The position numbers were made by a program, and so were the translations under genes. Shown here piece by piece: positions 9,455 to 18,044 of a stretch of DNA of 21,333 nucleotides. Below the pieces are notes generated by a model, which saw only the letters and a program-made list of their open reading frames with translations, did not search any database and was not told where the DNA came from. The number at the start of each line of letters is the position of its first letter. Position 1 is the first letter of the stretch. Source of the stretch: Reticulitermes lucifugus (lineage: Eukaryota > Arthropoda > Insecta > Blattodea > Rhinotermitidae); assembly GCA_026260175.1 (NCBI GenBank), contig JAKCWW010000244.1, positions 1-21,333 on the forward strand. The letters are read 5' to 3'.

Positions 9455-9894
9455 TAGGCTGACCATAATTCATTGAGACAAAAACGGGACGGGGATCTTC
9501 ATAAAATTAATTAAATATTAAAAATACGTTTTATTACATAAAAATATTGAACTTACAATAATTCTTCACAGAACCGCGCAAGTGTTGCCGACATGTATTT
9601 TTTCTTTTCGCTGAATAATTCATTGACTTTAAAGTTACACAATTTATTCAATGGGCAATTGTCGATCTCGATCAACGCGCCTCTACCGATGGTTACACGA
9701 ATGACTGGTACCTACAATAGCAGCCGTTGATGTAAACTTGATTATAGGTTATGTTTGACCAATATTTAAGCATATTTTAAAGTTTTTATTTAAAAAACGG
9801 GACAAAAGTGGCATTTTTACTAAAACGACGGGACGGCCGGGACATAGCAAAAAAAGGTACTGTCCCGTTCAATCCGGGACGTATGGTCAGCCTA
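9455..9894. mobile_element. hAT-like MITE, 440 bp, perfect 8-bp target duplication
   Basis: Perfect 13-bp inverted ends, taggctgaccata (9455-9467) and tatggtcagccta (9882-9894), are bounded by the direct repeat atgaaacc (9447-9454 and 9895-9902). The 8-bp duplication is the hAT signature. The subterminal motif CGGGAC occurs on both sides (for example near 9485, 9800, 9830 and 9875), matching the known hAT pattern TGACCATACGTCCCG. There is no coding frame, so it was mobilised in trans. Perfect ends and duplication suggest moderate age. Confidence 0.9.
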
Positions 9895-9902
9895 ATGAAA
9901 CC

Positions 9903-10106
9903 AGTACAAGGGTAGGTCACGGACTTGTTAATGACGGATCACCGGCAAGAATCAACCAGTGAACGTACAGGTACTGTAGGTGACCGGCAGAGTAGTTGCG
10001 CAGATGAGAGCTACTGGAAGAATTCATGTGAAAGTGCGTGTGTGTGGGAATGTACAGAATACGAATTTAAGTGACGTAAATGAATATATATCGGTGAATA
10101 AAGTGC
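9903..10106. other. Unassigned sequence before a possible promoter
   Basis: Nothing recognisable. It is somewhat less AT-rich than the DNA before the MITE. Confidence 0.35.
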
Positions 10107-10250
10107 TATAAATAATCTTTATAGATCTGTTGGTGTTGCGAAAATTAGTGCCAGTTGTGAACATCAAGAAACCAGAATTACAAGCTTCAACATCAGCATC
10201 CGTAACTGCAACATCAACACTAGCTTCAAGATGCCGCGGTTAAAGTAGGT
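10107..10250 (+). promoter_or_regulatory. Possible promoter and first exon (speculative)
   Basis: A TATAAATA box lies at 10107-10114. About 120 bases downstream, ATG at 10231 sits in a good context (TCAAGATG) and opens MPRLK before TAG. If spliced at the GTAGGT starting at 10245, the stop would be removed and the frame would continue in a downstream exon. The stretch between has an A/C-rich leader look (repeats of aacatcaa). No matching acceptor or second exon was found here. TATA-like sequences are common by chance in AT-rich DNA, so this is only a candidate. Confidence 0.2.
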
Positions 10251-11788
10251 GGTGTTTTATTTTGACCCCAGTTGCTTTCCAGTCTAAGGGTCGCTGGCTG
10301 AATCATTTAGATGTGTATAAACCGCACTGTATCAGGCGGTGATTGGAGTGATGTAGAGTCGTAGGGTTTTGTAGTGTGTAAGCGTCAAGTTGTCAGCCTG
10401 TATTTGAGAGGAGTCGCTACATATGTAAGAAGAGTTTATTGCAGTGTGCACACTCCCCACCCTCCACCCCCTTAAAGGTCGGTGTTAGGTGTCGTTGCTA
10501 GGTTTCTGTGAAGTTAGGTAGGCAATTGTTTTAGATATACGTGTAGTATGGTGCCAGTGTGCTGAGTCGCACTGGTAGCGTAGTGCTGCGGCAGGCTGCG
10601 GGAAACTTGACACCCCTGGTTCAGCCAGTGGCGGACGGAAGCAGCATTTGGAGAGGTCGCGGAGAGAGACATCAAATTGACCGTAAAATGCAAACTACCG
10701 ATCTACAGGCAACATCATTGAAATAATACTCTTGTTCTGTCAGAATTTGAGTATCATTTAGTTACAAAAATAAAAAGGAAAGCTTGTAAATGTTTCTTAT
10801 AAATCATTTTTTAAAGTTCTGTGTAAGCAAAACTTCCATTTAAACTAATAACAATGCTGACAATGTAAATCCCGTTTCATCGCGATTCTTCTAAATCATT
10901 GTGTGCCTCTACAATTTCGAGGCTAGCCTGATGTGTAAGTTGTGGCCTCTCCCGCACAGAATTAATTCGTAAACACCAGGGATCAGTTCACGCCCTCAAA
11001 TTCGTCGCTTGTTCTTCAAGGGATGAAGTGGCGTTAACACTAATCCTGTCTACTTACACTTACTTTAAGGTAGACGCCTTTCTAAGACAAACTTCTGCAA
11101 AATCACCTTTATTATTTAGTTGATTTTTAAATTGTGTTTAAAAGTTGATGACCTCCGAGAAAATGTCTCCCATTGAATTACATTATTTCTTGTGCATCAG
11201 ATGGAAGGTCATCTATGGTTATAAATTCTTCCCTTAGCTCCTAGAGTGAAGCAGCCCGCTCTTCATTTCACACATACATTAATTCACAGAAGACAGCATT
11301 TCATCAAGTAGTCATAACAACACTAAGTACATTAACCACATTGGGCTGTGGAACTCGACCAGTTTCCATTGGCAGCCGGAGGCGGCGAGCGGAGTGTACC
11401 GAACATTTTGGAGTAATTTCTGTTTTCGTTCATGTTAGGTTTGCGTTCGGGAGGGGGGAACCAGTGCGTTGTCCGAACGTGATCAGAAATTGCTCCAAGT
11501 ATTACAGGACATTACGTGAGTCAACAGTGCCAATATGCATTGGTTTCTTTAAAAAGCCATGCCTGAAAAATGAAACGAAAACTGCTTATTACTAAGATAC
11601 AGGACTAATTTTGACCATTGTCACTGAACCATTTAGCGCTGAATGGTTATTTACAACGGATATTTGGAAAACAGTCTGCATCTCTTCCTGTACATTTGTA
11701 ATTTATCTTGTGATATCTATAAACCCAGTTCTGTAGGGATGGGGGGTAATTAGGCCACTTATTAGGGTGTTCAGGGTCAGATGCCGCC
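10251..11788. other. Unassigned stretch, partly GC-richer
   Basis: No recognised gene in about 1.5 kb. A hAT-like right terminus, cttgacacccctg, lies at 10606-10618 (its complement is CAGGGGTGTCAAG) without a partner. A second hAT-like end, cagtggcggac, starts at 10626. An 84-codon frame near 11341 has no recognised domain and no start supported by context. Confidence 0.4.
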
Positions 11789-11886
11789 TGTATTAGAATA
11801 ATAGGACTTTTGAAATCTCAAGAAATGATTATAAAAGTCCTAAATTTTCACTAATTTATTATTCCTTTCCAAGGTATTCTAATACA
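11789..11886. repeat. 98-bp segment with nested inverted repeats
   Basis: The outer arms tgtattagaata (11789-11800) and tattctaataca (11875-11886) are perfect 12-bp complements. The inner arms taggactttt (11802-11811) and aaaagtccta (11833-11842) are perfect 10-bp complements. The right side has 32 extra bases, so it cannot fold as one even stem. It could be a tiny MITE relic or the collapsed ends of a larger element. The outer arm recurs near 13997-14010. Confidence 0.5.
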
Positions 11887-12166
11887 CTTCTCTGAATTGT
11901 TACACATTTTCGTCACATGTATTCAGTGGAGGCAAGAACAAAGCCAGCAGAGGAACAAACATCACAGTTCTCTCCTTTTTTTAATATTTGGCCTCAACAA
12001 GCTGCAGCTCTTCCATCACATTTTAATTCTCGCGTTTAAAATTTTATAGGACTGCTTGGTGGGGGGTACCAGGACATTTATCAAGATGTTATAAATCAGC
12101 TACAGCCTGCATTTGAAATTGAGGACTCTAAATTAATTAAAACCCTGAAGGATTCTTGACTTGAGA
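11887..12166. other. Unassigned AT-rich stretch
   Basis: No feature recognised between the inverted-repeat segment and the next SINE. Confidence 0.4.
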
Positions 12167-12180
12167 ATGAACATATATTT

Positions 12181-12447
12181 TTTTATTGAAGGGCCCCGCA
12201 GCAGATGCTACGGAAGCACTGCAGCTTTGAAGGCTTATTGTGCAATCATGTGATGAAGGTGATGAGTTTTTTTCTGCTTGTCCATTCTAATGGAGCACCG
12301 GTGGAATGAAACTGACAGGGGAAAACCGAAGTACTCGGGGGGAAAAACCTGCCCCAGTGCCACTTTCTCCACCACAAATCCCACATAGACTGACCCGGAA
12401 TCGAACCCGGGCCTCCGCGGTGAGACGTCGGCGACTAACCGCCTGAG
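12181..12447 (-). mobile_element. tRNA-related SINE, family B copy 1
   Basis: Read on the minus strand from 12447, it opens CTCAGGCGGTTAGTCGCCG, a shortened tRNA-like head. CCCGGGTTCGATTCCGGGTC follows, with a perfect B box (about 12398-12408 on the plus strand). The body includes GTGGGATTTGTGGTGG, AGTGGCACTGGGGCAGG and TTCGGTTTTCCCCTGTCAG, a segment resembling the conserved central part of several animal SINEs (TTTTCTCCGGGTACTCCGGTTTCCCC type). It ends in A-rich sequence. The flanks atgaacatatattt (12167-12180) and atgaacatgtattt (12448-12461) are a 14-bp target duplication with one mismatch. A second copy lies at 17301-17577. Confidence 0.9.
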
Positions 12448-12461
12448 ATGAACATGTATTT

Positions 12462-12756
12462 GTCCTCGGTCTAATTAATAATCATGTTCGCTCTTTCAGG
12501 TACTCTAATATAGTTTGATTTTCTTCAGGTACCCCTCATTGACCCTGCGACTCATCGTGCCGTGGGGGTAAAATGTGGAAAGTTTCGTTATATTTCAGTT
12601 ACTTTGTTACGCTGTAAATGGGTGCTTGCCAGGCCACCCGACACTTGCTGTGAGGACTACACACATGCCACCTTCTTGTAAACTCTTGTTGCTCTGTAAT
12701 CTGTAAAATTTTGTATTGGCAGTTCTGTGTCGCTACTTACTATTTACAGCAATTTA
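12462..12756. other. Unassigned stretch
   Basis: No gene or repeat recognised. Confidence 0.4.
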
Positions 12757-13034
12757 TATCATCCATCCATCCGTCCTATGGCACTGCAGCCCGTAGTCTA
12801 GCATTGGCCTCCCGTAATTTCTATTTTACACGGTCAGCTTCCAGTTGCGACACCGGAGAAGTCTGGCAGCATCTTCTTAACACCTTCCTCCCATTTAAAC
12901 CTGGGTCTCCCCACTGCCTGAGTGCCAGTGAACTCAGCTTTCATGGCTTTTTTGGGTATGCGGTAAAGAGGGAGTCTTTGTACATGTCCAGCCCAATGTA
13001 ATCTCTTGAATTTAATGCAGGAAATTTGTATCAT
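12757..13034 (-). pseudogene. 3' end of a second LINE (RT C-terminal tail)
   Basis: The minus-strand frame 13034-12834 reads LHWAGHVQRLPLYRIPKKAM and then GRPRFKWEEGVKKML. This is the familiar end of many insect LINE polyproteins (LRWAGHVxRM...GRPRxRWED). After TGA a shifted frame continues the resemblance (RNWKLTV, then GLQCHR near 12780-12860). The element then ends in GGATGGATGGATGAT (about 12760-12775), a simple-repeat 3' tail. The 5' part is missing, as expected from incomplete reverse transcription. This family differs from the LINE at the left edge, judging by the C-terminal motif and tail. Confidence 0.75.
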
Positions 13035-13199
13035 ATTACGACATCATTACGTGCAGCTCGCAGACGACGATGATCGCTGTTGAAACTGAAATCACTACTA
13101 ACTTAAAACAGCAGATTTCCTTTTAACGATTTGATGTTTGCCTATCTATTCAAGAAATTATTGTGTTTTATTTGAACTCCGACGTTCGCTAAGGCAAGT

Positions 13200-13730
13200 C
13201 ACACCTCCTATGTTGAACCAGAAGAATCCACTCCAAGGCCTCGCTCATTGTCTTCAAGATGAAATCTTATACTTCCTCCGTCGTCAAAGTAATCGCCATC
13301 TTTAAAGTGATACAGTGACGTCCTATTGAAGTGTCCTGAGTGGACCAAAGACGTGATAATCCTAAGGTACCAGATCAGGGCTATACGGAGGATGCTGCAG
13401 CACCTCGGAAGTTCAATTGCCGGAGGATGTCAGCAGTGTGGACGTCAGTGAGCGAAAGGTCATTTTCATGCACAGTTGCAACACCTTTCGTCACCTTTCC
13501 TCGGCGTTTCGCTCTATCAGCTGGTCTCAAGCGGTCCCGGAGCATCTCCACGTAACGGACACCGTTTGCTGTTGTGCCACCCTCTTGATAGAGTTCCACA
13601 GTTGGTCCTTGTGAGCCCATAGAAGTGTTAGACAGTGGTCAACAAGTGACAGAAAGTCCGGCATGCATATATTGTTAGGCAACCAAAAACTTTTCTTTCT
13701 TTCCCCAGCGGACTTTGTGCGTTGCAAATA
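13200..13730 (-). pseudogene. Decayed mariner-type (Tc1/mariner) transposase
   Basis: The clearest part is the minus-strand frame 13620-13381: GSQGPTVELYQEGGTT, then VRYVEMLRDRLRPADRAKRR, then VATVHENDLSL and HTADILRQLNF. This matches the mariner core, where the second catalytic Asp normally lies in HDNARPH; here that residue is Glu (HEN). After a frameshift, PDLVP-stop-DYHVFGPL (13379 to about 13338) is the third-Asp block with one stop. A weaker upstream match, KSAGERKKSFW (near 13690-13720), precedes apparently inserted sequence. The enzyme would be inactive. I could not find the terminal repeats. Confidence 0.8.
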
Positions 13731-13739
13731 AGGGCGATT

Positions 13740-15780
13740 ATGTGTAAAAATGATGGCTACTGTACAGACTGAAATGATATTGTTTTAAAACAAACCCACG
13801 TAGAAAAAATAACCACTTATGAAAACAAAGCCAAATTTAAAAGAAGGCTGATCTCAAAAGTTAGCTATGGCGGGTTGTCTACCCCCAAACGCAGTACCAC
13901 GCCGATTTCGGTATGAACAATTTGCCGACCACGTGTCCCAAATTAAAATTGCTCCCACCTGCCCCCTCCCCCTACAACTCCTCGAAGTTTGTAAACATTA
14001 TTCTAATACACCCTGTATATTTTTCAATGAAAGTAGAAATGATTCGAATGTACACATTTTGAATCACTTTTTACATTTATTCCTTCATTTCGTCATTGTG
14101 ACAAAATTTTTGCATCTGACTTCAGAATTTCTGAGTCTGCTTCAAATGATGTTGAATGACAATATATGTGTATAGACTGGTGGGTTTAGTTTATAACTCA
14201 TACACGTCATTAAAGTAGTCAACTGTGGGTTTAACGTACTCCCTGCCTCTCTCGGTCATGACACCTGTGTCAGAAGAGCGAGTTACCGAGTATTGCATAA
14301 ACACTTCAGGGCACAGTGGCTTCGCCATAATTTAAGTAAAATGAAGAAGCCAACAATTTTCCCATCAAGACGAGTTCCAGGGTATCTAGTGTCATGATTA
14401 AAGATCTATGAACATTGTGTTATATGGAGTAGGTGGCCAGTATAAATTGAACGGATTTAAATTTATTACGTTCTTGAAGGCCCCGTTCCATTTTCATAAT
14501 GAGATGCAAAATTTCCCCGCAACAAGCAAAGTGAGTTGCACATTCCTAAATTATACTGCTTTATCGTAGTACTTTTATTGCAGGTTTAAAGTAGCAATAT
14601 ACATGGATGTAATACAACTGTTCCACGAAATAAAATAGAAGGTCGGCACGCGAAAAATGTGGTACTTGTTTGCTGTGGTGTATCTCATGGCCTTCTGTCT
14701 TCACGTCACTGCGATTATATTATTGACATTGTGCATTCCTCAGGTTTAACAGATTGTGCCTTAAATTTCTGTGCATATACATTCCATTTGTGGCGACGTG
14801 AGTCGGTCCAATAGCTTCTTGGTTTCGATCGTGCGTAATTTGTACTTGCTTGATTATTTCATGGGCGGTCATAGAAGTAACATGAAAAATATTGCACTGC
14901 TGCCTTCATAGCAAAGGAATCGATGGAGTCTCCATCAGTTGCAGATGCTCTGGTCTGGATAGTAGCAAGCCGCCAGACTACTAAAACTGTAAGAATTAAA
15001 ACAAAACTTTTCTCCACGTGTTATATTTGAAACCAGTAAATCTTCTGTGTAGCCTGTAAAGTCATAGTGTTTCTCAACTTCGTACAGGCCATGCCAGGAA
15101 AGCGGGTCGATTTACCGCTCAACTATAAGCCCGTAATAGTGTTGTAGCGCATGCGTCATGGTGAAGAAGGGGAGGGTATGTTTATTAGTGCTACCGGACA
15201 ATCCTGTTTCATATCCTTACGACCTGACTTCAGACCGGGATCCGCCACTGGTCTGCTGATAACTGGGGTGGGGTAGGGGGACTGAATAAAAGTCTATGAG
15301 ACTGTAATAGCAATATTTCTGTTAGGATACGAGTATAAATGAAGTGACATTTTTATAATGCATTCTGTACTGTGTAATTACACATACAAAGGATAATAAG
15401 GTATGGAATGAGAAAACGAAACAAGACTCTATAGAATGTAGGATTAGAGGAGAATTGAAATTGTTGTATACGAAAAAAAACAGAAGTAAAATTAAAAATT
15501 GTATAAAAATTGTTAATAAAATGCCAACTTGTGCGATAATGTATGAAAGTATGTGCAAACATCCGTGGATGAAAAAATTAGAAGAAATGCACAAAAATAC
15601 AAGTATGCATAAATTATGTTTATATTACTTGTGCAAGTGATTATGGGTATTTATTCGTTCATACAGTGATATGCAGCAGGGTTCATTAAACAATGACTGC
15701 TGTAAAATGTACAGTTTGTAACGAACGTACGTAGAAATAAATTTACGGCCTTCTGAAATGTAACGGCCATGTAGTCGGTA
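13740..15780. other. Two kilobases with no recognised gene
   Basis: The open frames (102 codons at 13867, overlapping 90- and 69-codon minus frames at 15322-15594) are AT-driven and match no family I know. attattctaatacaccctgta near 13997-14017 resembles the end motif (ACACCCTGTA) of a widespread insect repeat and shares 14 bases with 11789-11802. hAT-like end motifs occur at 15066 (tgtttctcaacttcg) and 15243-15250 (cgccactg) but are not paired. Confidence 0.4.
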
Positions 15781-15960
15781 GGTAGGTAAACCTACCAGCG
15801 TTTCACGGAACTTGATGCCTCCATTTTCAGGGTCTGAAGATAACAGGCAGCATGTTCCTCCGAAACATTGATATCACCTGCCAAACTACACGTCATCACA
15901 TCCCAGAAATCCATTATATTAATATTCATTGCCGTGAGAACCTCGGATCTTATTAATGAA
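15781..15960 (-). repeat. Dispersed insect repeat, 'FWDV' type, copy 1
   Basis: The minus strand reads RSEVLTAMNINIMDFWDVMT, then CSLAGDINVSEEHAACYLQ, ending at SSVKRW-stop. The peptide-like signature SEVLTAV..FWDVxPCSLV....F(G)G is, from memory, a frequent spurious 'hypothetical protein' in insect genomes and marks a dispersed repeat of uncertain class. A related inverted pair lies at 20311-20505. It is flanked at 15779-15795 by the palindromic ggtaggtaaacctacc. I do not treat it as a gene. Confidence 0.6.
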
Positions 15961-16100
15961 CACAGCATATGGACGGAGACCAAATTAACAACGAGTAGCA
16001 CCGGCCTATCATATAACAAAGCAGAGACAGTTTTTCTAACACGCTGCCAAATATCATTTACCCTTTAAATACGAAAACTAACCTAAATTACAAAGATTCA

Positions 16101-16240
16101 GTTCGTCCCGCGCGATAACCAGTTAATGCCCTGCACAAGATTTCTCTTTGTTCTGAGACACATAAAACTTACAGACGTACACAGTGTGGGTTGAATGTAT
16201 AATTTTTGTATGTTTAAAAACTGGTGGTACATAAAGTAAC
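16101..16240 (-). repeat. Dispersed repeat D, copy 1
   Basis: The minus strand has TTTATGTGTCTCAGAACAAA followed by GCATTAACTGGTT. A plus-strand copy near 17190-17255 shares the same order: TGTGTTTCATAGAACAAAC and then GCATTAACCGATT. The upstream parts (ACCACCAGTTTTTAAACATA in this copy) resemble an insect repeat I recall, translating roughly as MYHQFN..LRTN. The class is unknown. Similarity is evident but short and degraded. Confidence 0.45.
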
Positions 16241-16249
16241 CACTGGATC

Positions 16250-17140
16250 TTAAAAGCGTTAACATTTGTAGAAACCTATATGAATTGACAGTATCATGCC
16301 CACTTAAGCTTACTTTCGCGGCAAAGCAGAGATATGCATCTAATGACTTGTATAATTCGTGCAATTGCTAAGGAAATTTCGATCCATACTTCGCTGTTAT
16401 GTTACTTTGCAAACAAAAATTCCCTTGTTTCATTATCTTCTACTTTCCTCCAATTTTAGAAGATCACAGAGCACGACGACGGTAATACTGATTTGTTACC
16501 TTGAGAGTTGAGCATTTTACGACAATTTTATGATGCGTCTGGAAGACAGAAAATGAGCAGCAACCAAGAACATTCCAGCGAGGCGACAGTACAATATGGT
16601 AGACTGCGCAAAAATAAAAAAAAAAAAAAAGGAATGCCTACTAATAATTACCCGAGAGTAACTTTAAGTAGTTCCCCTACCTGGAGGGGAAGTAAACTTT
16701 TCAGAGAAAAGACATCGTCTTTGTTACACATTCTTTGCTTGAGAATTAAACTTGCCCATCAGCTGAGCAGAGAATGCAGTAAATCGTAATGTAGGTATGA
16801 CACATAGAGCACAAAGACTTCAGAAAATGTTGTGAGGGTATTTGTATGTAATTATACGTGATCTTTTAAATACGCACAGGAAAGTGCAAAATATTGCAGC
16901 TTTATTACAGGTTTCTTTCAAGAATTTAATAAAACGAAATAATAAGACAGAGATCATAGTGTCCATCTGTCGTTCTCTGTGCTTTTTTCTCTGAATAGGT
17001 CGATTACATTTAGATGAATGAAATATGTGGTCTACACAGATTGTTGTTGGACTATCTAATTTTGGATCGTTTGGCTGCAATATATGGCCCTTAAATAGCA
17101 TGAAGCTCAAATTCAACCCTTAAAGGCCCAGTAGTAAATG
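16250..17140. other. Unassigned stretch with a 15-base A run
   Basis: A15 lies at 16616-16630, preceded by aaaata. It could be the tail of an unrecognised plus-strand retrocopy or a plain homopolymer; no matching target duplication is obvious. A 93-codon frame spans it and a 98-codon minus frame lies at 16820-17116. Neither has a recognised domain. Confidence 0.4.
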
Positions 17141-17149
17141 TGTACGACT

Positions 17150-17285
17150 TGCTTAAACTTTAATTGAACTGCATTTTGTAAAAATTGTTCATTTGTGTGT
17201 TTCATAGAACAAACAGCGATTATGTCCCCACGTATGCAGCATTAACCGATTGATCTATGTGACAGACTGCGTTTACTGTGAGGTA
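17150..17285 (+). repeat. Dispersed repeat D, copy 2
   Basis: The TTCATAGAACAAACAGCGAT block and a downstream CAGCATTAACCGATTG match, in order, the minus-strand segment at 16101-16240. It then continues GACTGCGTTTACTGTGAGGT, which fits the recalled family (GTGTTTACTGCGCGGTA). This copy keeps more of the 3' half than copy 1. The two copies form an inverted pair about 0.9 kb apart. Confidence 0.5.
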
Positions 17286-17300
17286 GGAAGTGAACTGGTT

Positions 17301-17577
17301 TTCTTTTGAGAAGGGCTCCGCAGCAGAAGCTACGGACGCACCGCAGCCTTAAGGCTTATTGTGCAACCCTTGAGATGAAGACGAAGAGAAAGTTGATCAG
17401 TTTTTTTCATTTTTCCAAGTAATGGAGCACCTATGGAGTGAAATTGACAGGGGAAAACCGAATTCCTCGGGGAAAAACCTGTCCCAATGCCACTTTGTCC
17501 ACCATAAATCCCACATGAACGGACCCGTGATCGAACCCGGGCTTCCGCGGTGAGAGGCCGGTGACTAACCGCCTGAG
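17301..17577 (-). mobile_element. tRNA-related SINE, family B copy 2
   Basis: It is the same element as 12181-12447 and in the same orientation. From 17577 the minus strand reads CTCAGGCGGTTAGTCACCGG, then CCCGGGTTCGATCACGGGTC (B box with one change), GTGGGATTTATGGTGG and TTCGGTTTTCCCCTGTCAAT, ending at GCTGCGGAGCCCTTCTC. Visual similarity to copy 1 is high, roughly four bases in five. The flanks tgaactggtt (17291-17300) and taaactgtt (17578-17586) are a probable worn target duplication. The weaker duplication suggests it is older than copy 1. Confidence 0.87.
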
Positions 17578-17586
17578 TAAACTGTT

Positions 17587-17850
17587 AGCCTACCTTCCTC
17601 ACTACAAAGAAAACAACTGTTGAAATAACCATGTTTTGTGTGAATCTTCATTTATCTGAATCAATTTACAGACTTTACGAAACCTGTTATACACGAATAC
17701 GCCAAACCAGGACCTTTTTCTCCAATCAGATCATCTAAGACCACTTCGTTGTTACGCACAGCAAGTATTGCGCTCAGATGTGTCAGCTTAACCTGTAAGC
17801 TATCGACATGTTGCTCGGCACTTCTTAACGGTCTTCGGTTCTCCCCCCGA
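17587..17850. other. Unassigned stretch
   Basis: It lies under a 120-codon minus-strand frame (18023-17661). The part before the next repeat (AEQHVDSLQVKLTHLSAILA and onward) matches nothing I recognise, and most of that frame is read through a repeat. Confidence 0.35.
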
Positions 17851-17856
17851 TATGGG

Positions 17857-17975
17857 ACTGGATTAATTTGGCTCAGGATAGGGATAAGTATCGGGCTGTT
17901 GTAAACACTGTAATGAACCTTAGGGTGCGATAAAGTACGGGAAATTTTCTTGATTAACTGAGGAGCTGTTAGCTT
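17857..17975 (-). repeat. Dispersed insect repeat, 'KFPAFYGTRRF' type
   Basis: On the minus strand one frame reads SRKFPVLYRTLRFITVF, then TTARYLSLS-stop-AKLIQS, close to the recurring insect pseudo-peptide KFPAFYGTRRFITAF..ARHLSLSWA.SIQS. The frame has stops on both sides and the nucleotide sequence (TGAGCCAAATTAATCCAGTC) is also recognisable. It is a fragment of a dispersed repeat of unknown class, not a host gene. Confidence 0.6.
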
Positions 17976-18044
17976 CACAAGAATGATTCTGTTCGCTAGA
18001 GTTATAATTTGCTTCGTCGCCACGTGGAGCTCAGTGTTTTAGAA

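Noticed and set aside
3606..11490. Shared 14-mer cgaacgtgatcaga at about 3616 and 11476
   Set aside because: One or two shared 14-mers are expected by chance in a window this size, and the flanks do not align.
12398..12447. A functional tRNA gene on the minus strand
   Set aside because: The B box is good but the 5' half is short, there is no acceptor pairing, and the same head recurs in a second SINE copy.
14922..14936. Palindrome gatggag-t-ctccatc
   Set aside because: It is too short and isolated to assign a function.
10626..15250. A 4.6-kb autonomous hAT bounded by cagtggcgga and tccgccactg
   Set aside because: The ends match for about 10 bases, but the flanking 8-mers (ggttcagc and gtctgctg) do not match, there is no hAT coding sequence inside, and unrelated SINE, LINE and mariner pieces fill it.
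15066..15250. A small hAT element between gtgtttctcaacttcg and cgccactg
   Set aside because: Only the outermost bases pair and no target duplication flanks them.
16664..16700. Small hairpin around ttcccctacctggaggggaa
   Set aside because: The stem is short, and there is no terminator or pre-miRNA context.
17661..18023. 120-codon minus-strand open frame as a host gene
   Set aside because: Part is a dispersed repeat read in a different frame, and the rest has no recognisable domain or homologue pattern.
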